DNA of 64,000 nucleotides, from the NCBI GenBank assembly GCA_026004615.1, contig BPJM01000009.1:1-64000 (forward strand). The letters are read 5' to 3'. This DNA comes from Planctomycetota bacterium (GTDB lineage Bacteria; Planctomycetota; J058; J103). The notes below the pieces were generated by a model. That model was not told where the DNA came from and searched no databases. It saw only the letters and a list, made by a program, of their open reading frames with translations. Below, piece by piece: positions 35,340 to 43,702 of the stretch (positions within the stretch are counted from its first letter, which is position 1; every line of letters begins with the position of its first letter). Both the position numbers and the translations under genes were made by a program.

Positions 35340-36287
35340 ATGGAGTACCGGCCACTGGGACGCGCGGGCACGCGGGTGAGCGCCTTCGGGCTCGGGGGCT
35401 GGACCACCTACGGCGGCAGCGTGACCGATCCGGCGGCGGTGCGCGCCATCGTGCACGCCGCCTTCGATGCCGGGATCAACCTGTTCGACATGGCGGACGT
35501 GTACGCGCGCGGCGAGTGCGAGCGGCTCATGGGCCAGGCGCTGCGCGAGCTGCCGCGCGAGCGGCTGGTCATGACGAGCAAGGTCTTCTGGCCCATGAGC
35601 GAGGATGTGAACGACCGCGGGCTCAGCCGCAAGCACATCATGGAGTCGGTGCACAAAAGCCTACGCCGGCTCGGCACCGACTACCTCGACCTGTATTTCT
35701 GCCACCGCTGGGACCCCGACACCCCGCTGGAAGAGACCGCGCGCGCCATGGACGACCTGGTGCACCAGGGCAAGGTGCTCTACTGGGGCACGAGCGAGTG
35801 GAGCGGCGAGCAGCTGCGCGCGGCCTGGCAGCTCGCCGGGCAGTCTAACCTCTATCCGCCCCAGGTCGAGCAGCCGCAGCTCAGCCTGCTGGTGCGCCGG
35901 CGGTTCGAGAGCGACGTCGCGCCGGCTGCGCGCGAGCTCGGCATGGGGCTGGTGGTCTGGAGCCCGCTCGCCTCGGGGCTGTTGACCGGCAAGTACGACG
36001 GCGGGCTGCCGGCGGGCAGCCGGCTCGCGCGGATCGAGTGGCTGCGCGAGGAGTGGCTGCGCGAGGAGCACCTGGCGCGGGTCCGCCGCATGAAGCCGCT
36101 GGCCGACGAGCTGGGCTGCAGCCGGGCGCAGCTGGCGCTCGCCTGGGCCGCCGCGCAGCCCGGGGTCTCGAGCGTGCTGCTCGGCGCCACCAGCGTCGAG
36201 CAGCTGCGCGAGAACCTCGGCGCCCTCCAGGTCCGGCTCAGCGAGGAGGTGCTCCGCCAGCTCGACGAGATCTTCCCGCCGAGCTGA
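35340..36287 (+). CDS. Aldo/keto reductase
   Basis: 315-aa NADPH-dependent reductase of the voltage-gated K-channel beta-subunit-like AKR branch. The TIM barrel starts MEYRPLGRAGTRVSAFGLGGW. The catalytic tetrad is visible as Asp and Tyr in LFDMADVYARGECE, Lys in VMTSKVFW and His in YFCHRWDPDTP. The C-terminal cofactor region includes VVWSPLASGLLTGKYDGG and SVLLGATSVEQLRENLGAL. The usual NQ.EYN strand reads YPPQVEQPQLSLLVRR, as in this branch. It would reduce aldehydes or ketones in the cytoplasm. GGAGGAG precedes the ATG. It is probably in one unit with the unknown gene before it. Confidence 0.9.
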   Translation: MEYRPLGRAGTRVSAFGLGGWTTYGGSVTDPAAVRAIVHAAFDAGINLFDMADVYARGECERLMGQALRELPRERLVMTSKVFWPMSEDVNDRGLSRKHIMESVHKSLRRLGTDYLDLYFCHRWDPDTPLEETARAMDDLVHQGKVLYWGTSEWSGEQLRAAWQLAGQSNLYPPQVEQPQLSLLVRRRFESDVAPAARELGMGLVVWSPLASGLLTGKYDGGLPAGSRLARIEWLREEWLREEHLARVRRMKPLADELGCSRAQLALAWAAAQPGVSSVLLGATSVEQLRENLGALQVRLSEEVLRQLDEIFPPS

Positions 36288-36325
36288 ACCGGCGCGCGGA
36301 CGCGACCGCTCCGCGCGCCGGCTGC

Positions 36326-36353
36326 TTGCGGTGCGGCGGCCGCCGGATAGACT
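36326..36353 (+). promoter_or_regulatory. Putative promoter
   Basis: TTGCGG and TAGACT are 16 bases apart, about 50 bases before the exported-protein gene at 36403. Confidence 0.35.
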
Positions 36354-36402
36354 CGACGCCACCGCCCGCGGCTCGAGACCGCAGCGGTAGGGATGGGCGC
36401 CG

Positions 36403-37815
36403 ATGGCACTGCGAGGCCCCGAGGACGAAGCCCCTTGGCCTGCGCCGCCGCCGCCGCCCCGCAGGGGGCGAGCCCCTGGCGCGCTGGTGCTGCTGCTGCT
36501 GCTGGGCTCGTGCCTGCCCTGGTGGGGCGGCTGCGCGGGTGCCGCCTGGAGCCCGCTCGCGAGCGGGTTTGCTCCGCCGGGCACCGCCGCCGCGGCCATG
36601 GCGGTGGAGCTCGAGCTGGCCGGGCTGTTGCCGGCGGCGAGCGGCGAGGGCCGGCTGTGGCTGCGCCTCATGCCGGAGGACAGCGGCGTCGCGCAGGAGT
36701 GCACGCTGGAGTGGACGCGCAGCCCCGACGGCGCGGTGCGCGTCTACCCAGTGGGCATGCCGGGCGTACCCGCCGGCGAGGCGGTGTTCGCACCCCTGCA
36801 CCCCGCGCGCTGGCGGCTGGACACCTTCGTGGTGCGCGGGCGGCTGGACGCCCCGGGCAGCGGCACGCCGCAGCTGCTGTCGATCGCCGGGCAGTTCGCG
36901 CATCGTCCGGTGACGCTCGTGGCGGGCGAGCTGCGCGACCTGGGGCGGCTGTGGCTGCGCGTCGGCACCGACCGGAGCTTCGTCTACGAGATGGGGAGCC
37001 GGGGCGCGCCCGGCGCGCTGGAGCAGCTCGCCCTGGTGCCGCAGCTGCGCGGGCTGCGCCCGGTGCCGCAGCAGCCGGCGGCGGGGGCGGCGCGGCCGGC
37101 GCCGGCCGGGCTCGTCTCCGGCGGGGCAGCGAGCGCGGGCGCTTCGCCGCGCGAGCCCGGGGCCCGGGGCGCGGCAGCCGCGGGCGGAGGCGGCTCGCCG
37201 CCGGCTGAGCCACCGGCCGGCACGCCGGAGGGCACGGCGGCCGGAGACGCTCCGGCGGGCGGCGCGCTGGCAGCGCCGCCCGGTGGCGAGGCGGTGCTGG
37301 GAGTGCGGCTGGAGGTGCAGCGGGGGTTGCTGCCCGGCGAGCGGGCCGCCGGGGTGGTGCGCCTGCTGTTCCGCCGGCTGGCAGGACGAGAGGTCAAGGC
37401 GCTGGAGCTGGGCTGGGAGGCGCGCGCGGGCGGCGAGCCAGCGCGGCTGTTCATGCCGGGAGCACAGCCCTTCGGGCCGCAGCAGCTGCTGGTGCCGCTG
37501 GGGCTGGGGCCTGGCGCCTACGAGCTGAGCGCGGTGGCGCTGGAGGGGCGCGCCGATGGCAGCGCCGGGCGGCGGCTGCTCCAGGCGCAGGCGGTGCTCG
37601 CCGTTCCGCCCGTGTTCGAGATCGCACCGGGGCAGTGCGTGGATCTGGGCACGTTGCTGCCCGTCTACGAGGGAGCCGGACAGCTGCGCCTGGAGTTCGG
37701 AGGGCCGTCCGGCCCGGCGGCCGCGCGGCAGCGAGCGCTGCGCGACATCGCACAGGCATCCTCGCCCGGCCCCGCACCGTTGCACCTGGTCGAACGCGCG
37801 CTCGCGGCGCCATGA
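36403..37815 (+). CDS. Exported protein of unknown function with two beta-rich halves
   Basis: 470 aa. The start has a long hydrophobic run (GALVLLLLLGSCLPWWGGCAG) after a Pro-rich basic segment, compatible with a signal peptide or a lipoprotein-type start (GSC or GGC as possible lipobox Cys). Residues about 60-220 and 300-460 each form a beta-rich half with similar pieces (AMAVELELAGLLPAA and VLGVRLEVQRGLLPGE), separated by a Gly/Ala/Pro-rich linker of about 75 residues; the halves may be a duplication. Near the end are FEIAPGQCVDLGTLLPVYEGAG and a second beta strand pair. Function unknown. It begins a run of three exported-protein genes on the plus strand up to 39.4 kb. Confidence 0.72.
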   Translation: MALRGPEDEAPWPAPPPPPRRGRAPGALVLLLLLGSCLPWWGGCAGAAWSPLASGFAPPGTAAAAMAVELELAGLLPAASGEGRLWLRLMPEDSGVAQECTLEWTRSPDGAVRVYPVGMPGVPAGEAVFAPLHPARWRLDTFVVRGRLDAPGSGTPQLLSIAGQFAHRPVTLVAGELRDLGRLWLRVGTDRSFVYEMGSRGAPGALEQLALVPQLRGLRPVPQQPAAGAARPAPAGLVSGGAASAGASPREPGARGAAAAGGGGSPPAEPPAGTPEGTAAGDAPAGGALAAPPGGEAVLGVRLEVQRGLLPGERAAGVVRLLFRRLAGREVKALELGWEARAGGEPARLFMPGAQPFGPQQLLVPLGLGPGAYELSAVALEGRADGSAGRRLLQAQAVLAVPPVFEIAPGQCVDLGTLLPVYEGAGQLRLEFGGPSGPAAARQRALRDIAQASSPGPAPLHLVERALAAP

Positions 37816-37881
37816 GGCCGGCATGCGGCGCGCAGCGACGGGTTCTTTCCGGACCGATGCATGCGGCGAGGCGCGGCTGCC

Positions 37882-38469
37882 ATGAGAGGGGGGAGGAGGG
37901 CGGGCGGGGTGGTGTGGCTCGCGGTGACCTGCACCCTGTGGGCCATCGCCGGCTGCGGACCCGAGCCTCCGCCCGGCTCCCGCTCCCCCGCTTCGCCCGG
38001 CGAGCTGCCCGCGCCGCCGAGTGCGACCGCCGGAGCGGGCTCGGAGCGCCGGGACGGGACGGACCGCGGCCGGCCCGGTGGCGAGCCGCAGTACCTGCCG
38101 CGGGTCGAGCTGGAGCTCGGCGGCCGGCGGATCGCGGTCGAGGTGGCGCGCACCCCCGAGCAGCGCCAGCGCGGTCTCATGTTCCGCACCGATCTCGGCC
38201 CGGACGACGGCATGCTGTTCGTCTTCCCCTCTGCCCAGCCCCAGCACTTCTGGATGCGCAACACCCCGAGCCCGCTCAGCATCGCGTTCATCGACGCCGA
38301 CGGCGTCATCGTGGAGATCTTGGACATGGAGCCGTTCGACGAGGTCGGGGTCCGCTCGCGCCGGCCGGTGCCGCTGGCGCTGGAGATGCCCCGGGGCTGG
38401 TTCGCGCGTAACGGCATCGCGCCCGGTGAGCGCGTGCGGGGGCTGGAGCGGCTGCCGCAGCCGCGCTGA
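37882..38469 (+). CDS. DUF192 lipoprotein
   Basis: 195 aa. Signal sequence with lipobox (TCTLWAIAGCG, Cys at about 24) followed by a Pro/Ser-rich linker. The C-terminal 120 residues match DUF192: ELGGRRIAVEVARTPEQRQR, GLMFRTDLGPDDGMLFVF, HFWMRNTPSPLSIAFIDADG, IVEILDMEPFD, and LALEMPRGWFARNGIAPGE. This family is small, beta-rich and widespread in envelopes, often near metal or stress genes; its biochemical role is not settled. The ATG at 37882 is preferred, as it leaves a short n-region; the ATG at 37861 is an alternative. Confidence 0.85.
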   Translation: MRGGRRAGGVVWLAVTCTLWAIAGCGPEPPPGSRSPASPGELPAPPSATAGAGSERRDGTDRGRPGGEPQYLPRVELELGGRRIAVEVARTPEQRQRGLMFRTDLGPDDGMLFVFPSAQPQHFWMRNTPSPLSIAFIDADGVIVEILDMEPFDEVGVRSRRPVPLALEMPRGWFARNGIAPGERVRGLERLPQPR

Positions 38470-38643
38470 GCACCGCTCGCCGGACGCCCTTGCAGCGCGG
38501 GGCGGCGCGATGGATACAGACCCGTGGCATGGCCAGGCGCGAGGGGCGGTGGGCCCGCGCCCGTGCGCTGCACGGGGCGCAGCCGTGAGGGCGGCGCGGC
38601 GCGCACCCCCGGATGCGCGCCGAGCGGGGAGCCACGACCGCAG

Positions 38644-39384
38644 GTGCGGCGACAGCTCTATGCGATCGTGATCCTGGGGCTGCTGGCGCTCGCGATGCTG
38701 GGCGGGGCGGCGTTCTACCTCACCGGCCACAGTCCGGCGCTGGCGGTGCGGCAGCAGCTCGCGCGCAGCTCCGAGCGCGAGATCCTCCAGGCGCGGGTGC
38801 TGCCGCCCGGGCCCGGCGGCGAGCGCCCCTTCTTCGTCCACGCCGCGCCGCGCCCCGAGGACGCGGCGGTGCTGGCGGTGCCCGAGCTGCGAGAGCGGCG
38901 TGCCTTCGAGCTGGCGCTCGCCACCGACGAGGTGCTCTCAGGCCGCCGCTCCGGCTCGGGCCCGGACGTGATCCGGGTGCGGATCGGCGACGGACCGGAC
39001 TACGACTATCCGCGCCAGCTGCTCGGCTACCGGCGCGAGCTCGAGGAGATGGCGCGGCGGCTGCAACCCGAGCTATCGGCCCGCTTCGGGACGCCGCTCG
39101 AGCTGCGCGTGGTCCAGGAGGACCGGCGCTGGGGGCTGGAGGTGACGGGGCGCCCGGTGCCGCCGCCGAGTGCGACCCCGCCGACGGCGAGCGCAGCAGG
39201 GACCGCCGCCGGCGGTCCTGCGCCGAGGGCGGGAGCGCTTCCCGAGCCGCGGCAGCTCGCGCATGCGATCTACCGCACCACGCGCCGGTTCGCGTTCATC
39301 CGCCTGATCGGCTTCGGACCGGGGGGACCGGCCACGATCGAACCCGCGGAGCTGTTCGTCCGCCCCCGCAGTGCGCCGCGTTAG
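38644..39384 (+). CDS. Membrane-anchored protein of unknown function
   Basis: 246 aa from the GTG in VRRQLYAIVILGLLALAMLGGAAFYLTG, which gives one N-terminal membrane segment with most of the chain outside. The soluble part has EREILQARVLPPG, ERPFFVHAAPRPEDAAVL, DYDYPRQLLGYRRELEEMARR and, after a Pro/Ala/Gly linker, LAHAIYRTTRRFAFIRLIGF. No known family. A GGGGAG sits about 12 bases upstream; an earlier in-frame ATG at 38524 would add a low-complexity arm that I judge spurious. It converges on the ETF-QO gene with 19 bases between. Confidence 0.68.
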   Translation: MRRQLYAIVILGLLALAMLGGAAFYLTGHSPALAVRQQLARSSEREILQARVLPPGPGGERPFFVHAAPRPEDAAVLAVPELRERRAFELALATDEVLSGRRSGSGPDVIRVRIGDGPDYDYPRQLLGYRRELEEMARRLQPELSARFGTPLELRVVQEDRRWGLEVTGRPVPPPSATPPTASAAGTAAGGPAPRAGALPEPRQLAHAIYRTTRRFAFIRLIGFGPGGPATIEPAELFVRPRSAPR

Positions 39385-39403
39385 CGCCGCCCCTGCCCAC
39401 TCC

Positions 39404-41194
39404 TCAGGTCCAGGTGTACTTCGGGCCGCCGCCGCCCTCGGGCGGCACCCAGTCGATGATGGCGTAGGGGTCCTTGATGTCGCAGGTCTTGCAGTGCACG
39501 CAGTTGGCGAAGTTGAGCTGCAGTCGCCGCCGGCCCGGCTCCGCCTCGTCCTCGACCATCTCGTAGACGTTCGCGGGGCAGAACCGCTCGCAGGGATTGC
39601 CGTACTCCACGGTGCAGCGGTTGACGCAGATGTCCGGCTCGCGCACCAAAAGGTGCGGCGGCTGGTCCTCGCTGTGCGTGGTGCCGGAGTGGTAGACATC
39701 GGTGACCTTGTCGAAGGTATAGGCGTTGTCGTACTTCGGCTCGGCCAGTCGCGCGGCGGCGAGCTGCTCGCGCTCGGTGCTGCCGTACAGCTGCTCCAGC
39801 GTCCGGTAGTGCTGATGGTCGGGCTGCGAGGGCAGGCGCGCCTTCCACCCGCGGCCGCCCAGCATCATGTGCAGGCCCGTCTTGAACATGCCCCAGAACA
39901 GCCCGCGGCGGAACGACTGGTGGAAGTTGCGCGCCTTCCACAGCTCGTGCCGGATGTAGGAGGCCTCCACCCGCTGCTGGTAGCGCCCGAGCATCGCGGC
40001 GCCGAAGTCATCTGCCACCAGCGCCTCGTAGATCGTCTCGGCGGCGAGCATGCCGCTCTTGATCGCATAGTGGATGCCCTTGAGGTTCATCGTGTTGGTG
40101 AAGCCGGCGGCATCCCCCACCAGCAGCACGCCGGGGTGGCTGAGCCGCGGCACCGCCCACCAGCCGCCGCCGACGATCGTCTTGGCGCCATAGTCGACGA
40201 TCTCCGCCCCCGTCAGGATCTCCTTGACGAAGGGGTGGAGCTTGAAGCGCTGGAACTCGCGGTGCGGGTCGATGAATGGGTCGTCGTAGTCGAGGTAGGT
40301 CACGTAGCCGAGCGAGACCAGCCGCTCGCGCATGAAGTAGATCCAGCCGCCGCCCAGGTGCTTGCGCCCCAGCGGATAGCCCATGGTGTGGATCACCTCG
40401 CCCGCGCGCTCGGGCGCCCCTTCCGGCAACCGCCACACCTCCTTGACGCCGGTGGCGTAGGTCTGGGCATTGCACCCCTGATCGAGCCCGAGGTACGGCA
40501 CCAGGTACTTGGCGATGTTGCCGCGCGGCCCCTCGGCCAGCACCGTCACCTTGGCGGTGATGTTCGCCCCGGGTTCGAAGTTGCTCTTGGGCTTGCCGTG
40601 CCGATCGATCCCCAGGTCCCGGCACTGCACCCCGACCACGCGCGCCGCCGGCCCCTCCCCGCCGGCGTACAGCGGTAGCGCCGCCGGCATGCCGGTGAAG
40701 ATCTGGACGCCGAGCTCTTCCGCCTGCGGCGCGAGCCAGCGCAGCAGCTTCGCCAGCGAGACGATCACCTTGCCGTGGTTGTTGAGCGGCGGTGGGATCA
40801 CGGGGAAGGCGACCGCCGTGCCCTTCTTCTTGAGGTAGACGACCCGGTCGCGGCTGACCGCGGTCGCCCCTTCGATCTGCTCCGGCTGCCAGTGCTCGCC
40901 GAGCAGCTCGCGGATCGCGCGCGGGTCCATGACCGCGCCGCTCAGCCCCAGCGAGCCGATCTCCGCCCCCTTCTCGAGCAGCACGATCTCGGGCATGAGC
41001 GGCTCGCCCTGCCCGCTGGCCTCCACCCTGGCGTTGTGCTCGCGCACCAGCTGGCCGAGCCGGATCGCACAGGCGAGGCCGGCCGGCCCGCCGCCGACGA
41101 TACAGACGTCGACCGGCAGCTGCTCGCGCTCGGCGTCCGGCACGTTCAGCGACGGTGCCTGTCCCACCCGGAATGCGGGCGCCTGCTCGCTCAT
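39404..41194 (-). CDS. Electron transfer flavoprotein-ubiquinone oxidoreductase
   Basis: 596-aa inner-membrane flavo/iron-sulfur protein that passes electrons from ETF (loaded by acyl-CoA dehydrogenases) to ubiquinone. FAD motif VCIVGGGPAGLACAIRLGQL (about 30-50), the AVMDPRAIRELLGEHW segment, and GDAAGFTNTMNLKGIHYAI are typical. The 4Fe-4S site is at the C-terminus: Cys residues in RCTVEYGNPCERFCPANVYE and in NFANCVHCKTCDIKDPYAI. Full length. It is the natural partner of the beta-oxidation operon at 8-14 kb. ETF subunits are not in the window. The gene stands alone on its strand, 129 bases after the Omp85-like gene stop side. Confidence 0.95.
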   Translation of the reverse strand: MSEQAPAFRVGQAPSLNVPDAEREQLPVDVCIVGGGPAGLACAIRLGQLVREHNARVEASGQGEPLMPEIVLLEKGAEIGSLGLSGAVMDPRAIRELLGEHWQPEQIEGATAVSRDRVVYLKKKGTAVAFPVIPPPLNNHGKVIVSLAKLLRWLAPQAEELGVQIFTGMPAALPLYAGGEGPAARVVGVQCRDLGIDRHGKPKSNFEPGANITAKVTVLAEGPRGNIAKYLVPYLGLDQGCNAQTYATGVKEVWRLPEGAPERAGEVIHTMGYPLGRKHLGGGWIYFMRERLVSLGYVTYLDYDDPFIDPHREFQRFKLHPFVKEILTGAEIVDYGAKTIVGGGWWAVPRLSHPGVLLVGDAAGFTNTMNLKGIHYAIKSGMLAAETIYEALVADDFGAAMLGRYQQRVEASYIRHELWKARNFHQSFRRGLFWGMFKTGLHMMLGGRGWKARLPSQPDHQHYRTLEQLYGSTEREQLAAARLAEPKYDNAYTFDKVTDVYHSGTTHSEDQPPHLLVREPDICVNRCTVEYGNPCERFCPANVYEMVEDEAEPGRRRLQLNFANCVHCKTCDIKDPYAIIDWVPPEGGGGPKYTWT

Positions 41195-41323
41195 GCCACT
41201 GCCTCCCTCGGCCTCCGATCTCCGCCGCGGCGCAAGCTCGCGACTCTAGCACACCGGCGCCGGCCCCGACAACCGCGCGCGCCCGCCCGGCCGCGCAGCC
41301 CGGCCCGGCGCGCCGACTCCCTC

Positions 41324-42976
41324 TCAGAACGGATAGCCGAGCACCAGGAAGACCGCCGTGCCCTCGCCGCCGAAACCGACGTCGCCGCGCGCGACGATGC
41401 CGGAGTCGGGGATGAGGATGCGCGCGCCCACTCCCGGCACGAACGACCAGTCGCGATCGGACAGCCCGCCGCCCTCGCCGAACACCCGCCCCGCGTCGAG
41501 GAACCCCGCCAACTCCAGCCGCAGCCGGTTGGCGCGCAATACCGTCTCGAAGACCCGCACCCGCTGCTCGGCGGTCAGCAGCAGGTAGCCGTCGTCGGTG
41601 AAGCGGCCGACTCCGAAGCCGCGCAGCCGGTCGCGGCCCCCGAGTGTCGGCCGCTCCCAGAACGGCAGGTCCGGGTCGGCATCCACCTCGTGGTAGTCGA
41701 ACCGGAACGAGGCGATCCAGTCGTCGCCGATCAGCGGCAGGTGTCCGACGATCTGCACCCGCCAGCGCAGAAAGCCCGCGTCGCTCACCAGGTGCCGGTC
41801 CGCACCCTCCAGCAGCACGTCCACCAGCAGGCCGGTGGAGGGGATCGCCGGATCGTCGCGCAGATCGAGCGTCAGCCGGCCGCCGACCGCCAGCACATTG
41901 GTCGAGCCGGTTCGCACCCCCGCCACCGCGGGAAACGCCTCGGTGGTGTCCTCGACGTCGTCGATGGCTCCACCCCGGATGCGGCGCGCATGCCGGTAGC
42001 GCAAGGTCGCCGCCACCCGCAGCGGATCGAGCAGCCGGTAGCCGACATCGGCGAACACGCTCGCCTCCCGCATGGTGTAGTCCGACTCGTCGTCCTCCTC
42101 GGTCCGGGGGCCGATTCCGAAGAAGCGCCGGGTCGGATCCTCGATCCAGAACCCTCCCGCATGGAAGTCGCTCCGCGGATAGAACCGGTCGCGGCCGTGG
42201 AAGGTGACCTCGTGTTCGAAGGCCCCCGAGGTCGAGATGTCGTTGAAGACGTTCAGCTCCTCGTGCACCGTCGGATAGTAGAGCACGCGCGAGGTGGCGC
42301 TGAACCCGAGGATTTCGTTGTAGTCGAAGGACGGCGCGAAGATCCACTCGATGCGCCCGGCCGGGTGCATGATCAGGACCGGCATCAGCCCGCCGCCGAA
42401 GCCGAGGTTGGGATCGGCGTACACGATCGGGATCGGCACGAACGTCAGCGCGGTCTCTTCCGCCTTGGGAATCCGCGCCTCGGGGCTGGGCAGCGCGCCC
42501 GGCGCGGCCGCGCCGGGCATGGTCTCCGGACGCGGCAACGGCGGCGGGCGGCGCAGCGTGGCCTCGACCGCCTGGTCCCAGGGTGGGCCGAGCGGGAACC
42601 ACTCCGGCAGGAACGGCAGCAGGCCCTCGTCCCTGCGGCCTCGGTCCTGTTCGCCCTCGGCCCGGGGTGGTTGCTCGCCTGGAGCCCCGGCGGGGGCCGC
42701 GGCCTGCGCGGCCCCAGACCGCTCCCGGACAGCGGACGCACCCGGGGTCGCCGCCCCGGCCGCCGGCGGCTCGCGGCGAGGCGCCTCCGCCTCTGCCGGC
42801 GCCGGCTCCTCCTTGCTCGCGCGGCCGGCCTGGGCGGCGACCGGGCGGGCGCACGCGACCGCGAGCAACAGGCTCGGCAGGGCGAGGCCCGCCAGCAGCA
42901 GCGGCCCGCAGGCCGAGGCGGTGCGCGCCTCGCGGGCGGACTGCGGCGGACAGGGTGCGGGCTCTGCGGTGCTCAC
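41324..42976 (-). CDS. Omp85/BamA-family outer-membrane barrel protein
   Basis: 550 aa. From the GTG at 42976 (GGGAGCC just before it) there is an n-region, a strong hydrophobic stretch (ACGPLLLAGLALPSLLLAVA) and a probable cleavage after PVAAQA. Then comes a Pro/Ala/Glu-rich linker with no clear POTRA repeats, and from about 215 a beta-barrel: FVPIPIVYADPNLGFGGGLM, AATLRYRHA, and the Omp85 hallmark GGRDRLRGFGVGRFTDDGYL plus LTAEQRVRVF. The last residues GYPF end in Phe, as outer-membrane barrels do. POTRA-less members are often called surface antigen D15-like; the passenger or role is unknown. Confidence 0.87.
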   Translation of the reverse strand: MSTAEPAPCPPQSAREARTASACGPLLLAGLALPSLLLAVACARPVAAQAGRASKEEPAPAEAEAPRREPPAAGAATPGASAVRERSGAAQAAAPAGAPGEQPPRAEGEQDRGRRDEGLLPFLPEWFPLGPPWDQAVEATLRRPPPLPRPETMPGAAAPGALPSPEARIPKAEETALTFVPIPIVYADPNLGFGGGLMPVLIMHPAGRIEWIFAPSFDYNEILGFSATSRVLYYPTVHEELNVFNDISTSGAFEHEVTFHGRDRFYPRSDFHAGGFWIEDPTRRFFGIGPRTEEDDESDYTMREASVFADVGYRLLDPLRVAATLRYRHARRIRGGAIDDVEDTTEAFPAVAGVRTGSTNVLAVGGRLTLDLRDDPAIPSTGLLVDVLLEGADRHLVSDAGFLRWRVQIVGHLPLIGDDWIASFRFDYHEVDADPDLPFWERPTLGGRDRLRGFGVGRFTDDGYLLLTAEQRVRVFETVLRANRLRLELAGFLDAGRVFGEGGGLSDRDWSFVPGVGARILIPDSGIVARGDVGFGGEGTAVFLVLGYPF

Positions 42977-43095
42977 GGCTCCCGATGCAGGCACGGACGG
43001 ACCGCGAATATAGCGGCGGGGCCGGGTCCGGGACAAGGCAGCGCCGCGCCAGAGGGGCGCGGAACGCGCTTGGCGGCGCCTCGAGCCCTGGTATC

Positions 43096-43551
43096 ATGGC
43101 AGCCATGCCGGCGATGACCCCGGAGGAACTGGTGCGCCGGGTGCGGGCCAGCGCGCCGCGCCCGCCGGAGCTGCGCGGAGCCGATCTGTCGGGGCAGTCG
43201 CTACCCTTCGTGCGGCTGGCCCGCGCGGACCTGCGCGAGGCGCGGCTGGTCGGGGCCGACCTGCGGGGGGCGGAGCTCATGGGGGCAGTGCTGCAGCAGG
43301 CCGATCTGTCGGGTGCCGACCTGCGCGCGGCGCGACTCATGAAGGCGGACCTGCGCGGGGCACGGCTGGAGCGAGCGGACCTCGGCGAGGCGGACCTGCG
43401 CGAGGCGGACCTGCGCGGGGCGTGGCTCGGCGGCGCCGATCTGCGGGACGCCGACCTGCGCCAGGCCCGGCTGGAGGGGGCGGTGTTCGAGGGGGCGAAC
43501 CTGTTCGGCGCCCGGCTGGAGGGAGCCCAACTACACGAGCGCGGCTCGTAG
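43096..43551 (+). CDS. Pentapeptide-repeat protein
   Basis: 151 aa. After about 30 residues the whole chain is A(D/N)LRE-type pentapeptides: GADLSGQSL, RADLREARLVGADLRGAEL and so on to GANLFGARLEGAQL, about 22 consecutive repeats. This folds as a right-handed quadrilateral helix. Some members mimic DNA and inhibit gyrase, many have no known role. There is no signal peptide. The ATG at 43096 is used; ATG at 43105 is equally possible and the ribosome binding site is weak. It precedes the glutamine synthetase-like gene by 150 bases. Confidence 0.88.
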   Translation: MAAMPAMTPEELVRRVRASAPRPPELRGADLSGQSLPFVRLARADLREARLVGADLRGAELMGAVLQQADLSGADLRAARLMKADLRGARLERADLGEADLREADLRGAWLGGADLRDADLRQARLEGAVFEGANLFGARLEGAQLHERGS

Positions 43552-43702
43552 CCGCCTGCCACGGCGGCAGCCCGCCCGCGGGCAACCGCAGGGCTGCGCC
43601 GCGGCCCCCTCGCAGCGGCACCGACCGCCGCGCAGCGGGGCGGTGGCACCGGGCGGCAGGGCGCGGAACCGGGCACGAGCGGAGCACGGAGCGAGAGGCG
43701 CG

